A stretch of 9,099 bases of DNA, from positions 1-9,099 of the forward strand of contig JACMOG010000951.1 in the NCBI GenBank assembly GCA_014378125.1. The letters are read 5' to 3'. Below are positions 7,376 to 9,099 of this stretch, piece after piece. A program made the position numbers and the translations under genes. Below the pieces are notes generated by a model. That model saw nothing but the letters and a program-made list of their open reading frames with translations. It did no database searches and was not told the origin of the DNA. Position 1 is the stretch's first letter; each line of letters opens with the position of its first letter. The DNA comes from Vitreoscilla sp. (GTDB lineage Bacteria; Pseudomonadota; Gammaproteobacteria; Burkholderiales; Burkholderiaceae).

Positions 7376-7445
7376 CACGGCGACGGCCCTGCCCTGCCTC
7401 AGCCCGCGCACGGCCGCGGGTGGGCAAACCATGAGACCCGATCAA
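7276..7445. other. Noncoding GC-rich spacer before the sox operon
   Basis: No reading frame here has a plausible start, ribosome binding site or family resemblance on either strand. It contains the second copy of the 12-bp repeat and a 6-bp GC stem (CCCGCG at 7403-7408, CGCGGG at 7415-7420) with no following T-tract. I see no tRNA, small RNA or CRISPR structure. Confidence 0.5.
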
Positions 7446-7474
7446 TTGACATACAGATCAGGTGCAAGTACGGT
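7446..7474 (+). promoter_or_regulatory. Candidate soxC promoter
   Basis: A perfect TTGACA (7446-7451) stands 17 nt before TACGGT (7469-7474), a poor -10 that matches the TATAAT consensus at three positions. It lies in the least GC-rich part of the spacer and would give a leader of roughly 60 nt to soxC. An imperfect dyad overlaps the -10 (TGCAAGTAC at 7463-7471 against GTATGCA at 7476-7482) and might be an operator. Both are pattern readings only. Confidence 0.35.
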
Positions 7475-7508
7475 CGTATGCAGGTGGATTCAGCCTAGGA
7501 CCCGTTGA

Positions 7509-7528
7509 CTCGGGTTCAGCCACCCGAG
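7509..7528 (+). promoter_or_regulatory. Inverted repeat / leader hairpin before soxC
   Basis: CTCGGGT (7509-7515) and ACCCGAG (7522-7528) form a perfect 7-bp stem with a 6-nt loop, ending 5 nt before the soxC ribosome binding site. In RNA it would be a stable hairpin in the leader; in DNA it could bind a dimeric regulator. No T-run follows, so it is not an intrinsic terminator. Confidence 0.5.
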
Positions 7529-7533
7529 CCACG

Positions 7534-7539
7534 AAAGGA
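7534..7539 (+). promoter_or_regulatory. soxC ribosome binding site
   Basis: AAAGGA lies 5 nt ahead of the ATG at 7545. It is a good Shine-Dalgarno match and fixes this start rather than the internal ATG at codon 14. Confidence 0.8.
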
Positions 7540-7544
7540 CCAGC

Positions 7545-8861
7545 ATGACCAGACCGGATGCCTCGACCACGCTGAAGGCGTCGATGAAGGAGTTGCAGAT
7601 CGGCGGCTCCATCACGCACGACCCGTCCCGCAGGGCCCTGCTCGGCCGCTCGGCCGCCGCGCTGGCCGCCGCGGGTGCAGCCGCCGTGGGCAGTGGTCGC
7701 GCGGTAGCGCAGGACCTGGGCGTGCCGGCCTCCAACCGCGCCGCCGGCCGGCCCATGCCCCAGGACGAGTACGGCATGCCGTCGAAGTACGAGGCCCAGG
7801 TGAAGCGCCGCCGCAGCGACGTGCTGGTGAACCGCCAGAACTTCTCGGACTGGAGCATGACGCCGCTGCAGAGTCAGCTTGGCACGATCACGCCGAACGG
7901 GCTGATCTACGAGCGCCACCACAACGGCGTCCCCGACATCAACCCCGACGAACACCGGCTGGCCATCCACGGCATGGTCAAGCAGCCGCTGGTGTTCACG
8001 ATGTCGGACCTGATGAAGTACCCGTCGGTGACGAAGTTCTACTTCATGGAGTGTTCGGGCAACGGCCTGACCGACTGGCTGAAGCCGATGTCGAAGACGG
8101 TGCAGCAGACCCACGGCCTGCTGTCCTGCGCGCAGTGGACGGGCGTGCCGGTGTCCATCCTGCTCGAGGAGGCCGGCATGTCGCCCGACGCCACCTGGGC
8201 GCTGGCCGAAGGGGCCGACGGTGCGGCGCACGCGCGCAGCATTCCGATGAAGAAGATGCTCGACGACGCGCTGCTCGTGTATGCGTCGAACGGCGAGATG
8301 CTGCGAGCGGAGAACGGCTACCCCCTGCGGCTCTTCATCCCGGGCTGGGAAGGTAACGTCAGCATCAAGTGGCTGCGCCGCATCAAGTTGGCCGACAAGC
8401 CCTGGCACCTGCGCAGCGAGACCGCGCGCTACACCGACCCTATGCCAGACGGTAAGTGGCGCCAGTTCAGCTTCGACATGGAAGCCAAGTCCGTGATCAC
8501 CTCGCCCTCGGGCGGCATGAACGTGCGCCCGGGCGACGTGATGATCCAGGGCTTTGCATGGTCGGGCAATGGGAGCATCAAGGCTGTCGACGTGACGACC
8601 GACGGCGGCCGCACCTGGCGCGAAGCCACGGTGGAAGGGCCGGTGCTCGACAAGTGCCTGACGCGATTCCGCTTCCCTTGGAAATGGAACGGCGGGCCTG
8701 TCACCATTGCTAGCCGTGCCGTCGACTCCACCGGCTACGTGCAGCCCACGGTCGAGGACATCAAAAAGGTACGGGCCATCACCGGCTTCGTTCAACATCA
8801 CAACGGCGTGTTTCCATGGTCGATCGATGCGTCAGGGGAGGTCAAGAATGCGATCGGTTAA
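7545..8861 (+). CDS. soxC: SoxC, molybdenum sulfane dehydrogenase subunit (sulfite oxidase family)
   Basis: This complete 438-residue protein is close to the usual SoxC size. A twin-arginine signal is present: R29-R30 in SRRALLGR, an Ala-rich core and a likely cut after AVA (residue 55), as expected for a folded molybdenum-cofactor enzyme sent to the periplasm. The N-region before the arginines is long (28 residues). The sulfite-oxidase core follows, with the predicted Mo-ligand Cys170 in ECSGNG, then LSCAQWTGVPVSILLEEAG, NGYPLRLFIPGWEGN and IKWLRRI. The C-terminal dimerisation domain (VMIQGFAWSGNGSIKAVDVT, TDGGRTW, RFPWKWNGG) ends with VQHHNGVFPWSID. SoxC together with cytochrome SoxD removes electrons from the sulfane sulfur on SoxY during thiosulfate oxidation. 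Its stop overlaps the soxD start by 14 nt. The alternative label 'sulfite dehydrogenase' refers to the same family; the adjacent soxD settles the choice. Confidence 0.95.
   Translation: MTRPDASTTLKASMKELQIGGSITHDPSRRALLGRSAAALAAAGAAAVGSGRAVAQDLGVPASNRAAGRPMPQDEYGMPSKYEAQVKRRRSDVLVNRQNFSDWSMTPLQSQLGTITPNGLIYERHHNGVPDINPDEHRLAIHGMVKQPLVFTMSDLMKYPSVTKFYFMECSGNGLTDWLKPMSKTVQQTHGLLSCAQWTGVPVSILLEEAGMSPDATWALAEGADGAAHARSIPMKKMLDDALLVYASNGEMLRAENGYPLRLFIPGWEGNVSIKWLRRIKLADKPWHLRSETARYTDPMPDGKWRQFSFDMEAKSVITSPSGGMNVRPGDVMIQGFAWSGNGSIKAVDVTTDGGRTWREATVEGPVLDKCLTRFRFPWKWNGGPVTIASRAVDSTGYVQPTVEDIKKVRAITGFVQHHNGVFPWSIDASGEVKNAIG
8835..8841 (+). promoter_or_regulatory. soxD ribosome binding site
   Basis: GGGGAGG inside the soxC 3' end sits 6 nt before the ATG at 8848. 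It supports that start even though the genes overlap by 14 nt. Confidence 0.8.
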
Positions 8862-9099
8862 GACACTCGGCCTGTCGCTGACGGCGACGCTACTGCTCGC
8901 GGCTTGCGCCGCACCCGGGCCCGCGTCCATTGACAAGCTCGCGTCACCGCGTCTGGGCAAGGTGGTGAGCGAACAGTCGCTTGTGGCTTGGAACATCGAC
9001 GTGCGCACCACCGACGGCCTGGGCCTGCCGCCAGGCTCGGGCTCGGTCGCTGCGGGCAAGGTGGTCTACGAGGCGCAGTGCATCGCCTGCCACGGCGAA
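8848..9099 (+). CDS. soxD: SoxD, c-type cytochrome subunit of sulfane dehydrogenase (3' partial)
   Basis: 84 codons are visible before the window ends. Residues 1-20 form an export signal (LSLTATLLLAAC) whose last four residues, LAAC with Cys20, read as a lipobox, so the protein may be lipid-anchored; cleavage as a soluble protein is also possible. The mature start carries the SoxD-typical run SPRLGKVVSEQSLVAWNIDV, then a GLGLPPGSGSVAAGK stretch and the first haem site CIACH (78-82). The family accepts electrons from the SoxC molybdenum centre and usually has two haem c groups; the second would lie beyond the window. Overlap with soxC and its own strong ribosome binding site show that the pair is co-translated in one operon. 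Confidence 0.92.
   Translation, partial: MRSVKTLGLSLTATLLLAACAAPGPASIDKLASPRLGKVVSEQSLVAWNIDVRTTDGLGLPPGSGSVAAGKVVYEAQCIACHGE

Noticed and set aside
7402..7421. GC-rich stem-loop as a terminator
   Set aside because: Only a 6-bp stem and no T-tract follows.
7458..8801. Long minus-strand open frame opposite soxC
   Set aside because: The same GC-driven artefact; SoxC on the + strand is unmistakable, with a good ribosome binding site.

Overview
The window comes from a high-GC proteobacterium. The protein styles and the soxCD genes suggest a betaproteobacterium of the Burkholderiales type with sulfur-oxidising capacity. That placement is inferred from gene content and codon use; no marker gene is present. 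All convincing genes lie on the + strand.

Positions 2-6916 hold a tightly packed, translationally coupled four-gene cassette. The order is: (i) a 5'-truncated protein with two GAF-like domains, one transmembrane helix and an HlyD-type periplasmic adaptor; (ii) a 715-residue fusion of a PqqD-like domain, an M50 (site-2-protease type) membrane metalloprotease and an HlyD-like region; (iii) a 670-residue SecA-like ATPase with intact motor motifs that ends just inside the helical scaffold domain, so it lacks the helical wing, two-helix finger and C-terminal zinc tail; (iv) a secreted 302-residue HlyD/RND-type periplasmic adaptor. The junctions are ATGA overlap, 8-nt overlap and 6-nt gap. Together they look like a dedicated envelope-spanning export or surface-protein maturation machine, in which a SecA-type motor takes the place of an ABC or RND energiser. 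Outer-membrane channel and substrate genes are not visible and may lie upstream. This is the most interesting part of the window.

Positions 6917-7544 contain no intact gene. About 7006-7270 is a decayed fragment of an IS4-type DDE transposase, recognisable across three reading frames. The rest holds a 12-bp direct repeat, a weak promoter candidate and a perfect 7-bp-stem hairpin just ahead of the sox ribosome binding site.

Positions 7545-9099 begin a sox operon. soxC (Tat-exported molybdenum sulfane dehydrogenase subunit) is complete and overlaps by 14 nt the start of soxD (c-type cytochrome subunit), which runs off the window just after its first CxxCH haem site. SoxCD oxidises the SoxY-bound sulfane sulfur in periplasmic thiosulfate oxidation. 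The sox genes have no evident functional link to the export cassette; the transposase remnant marks the boundary between the two blocks.
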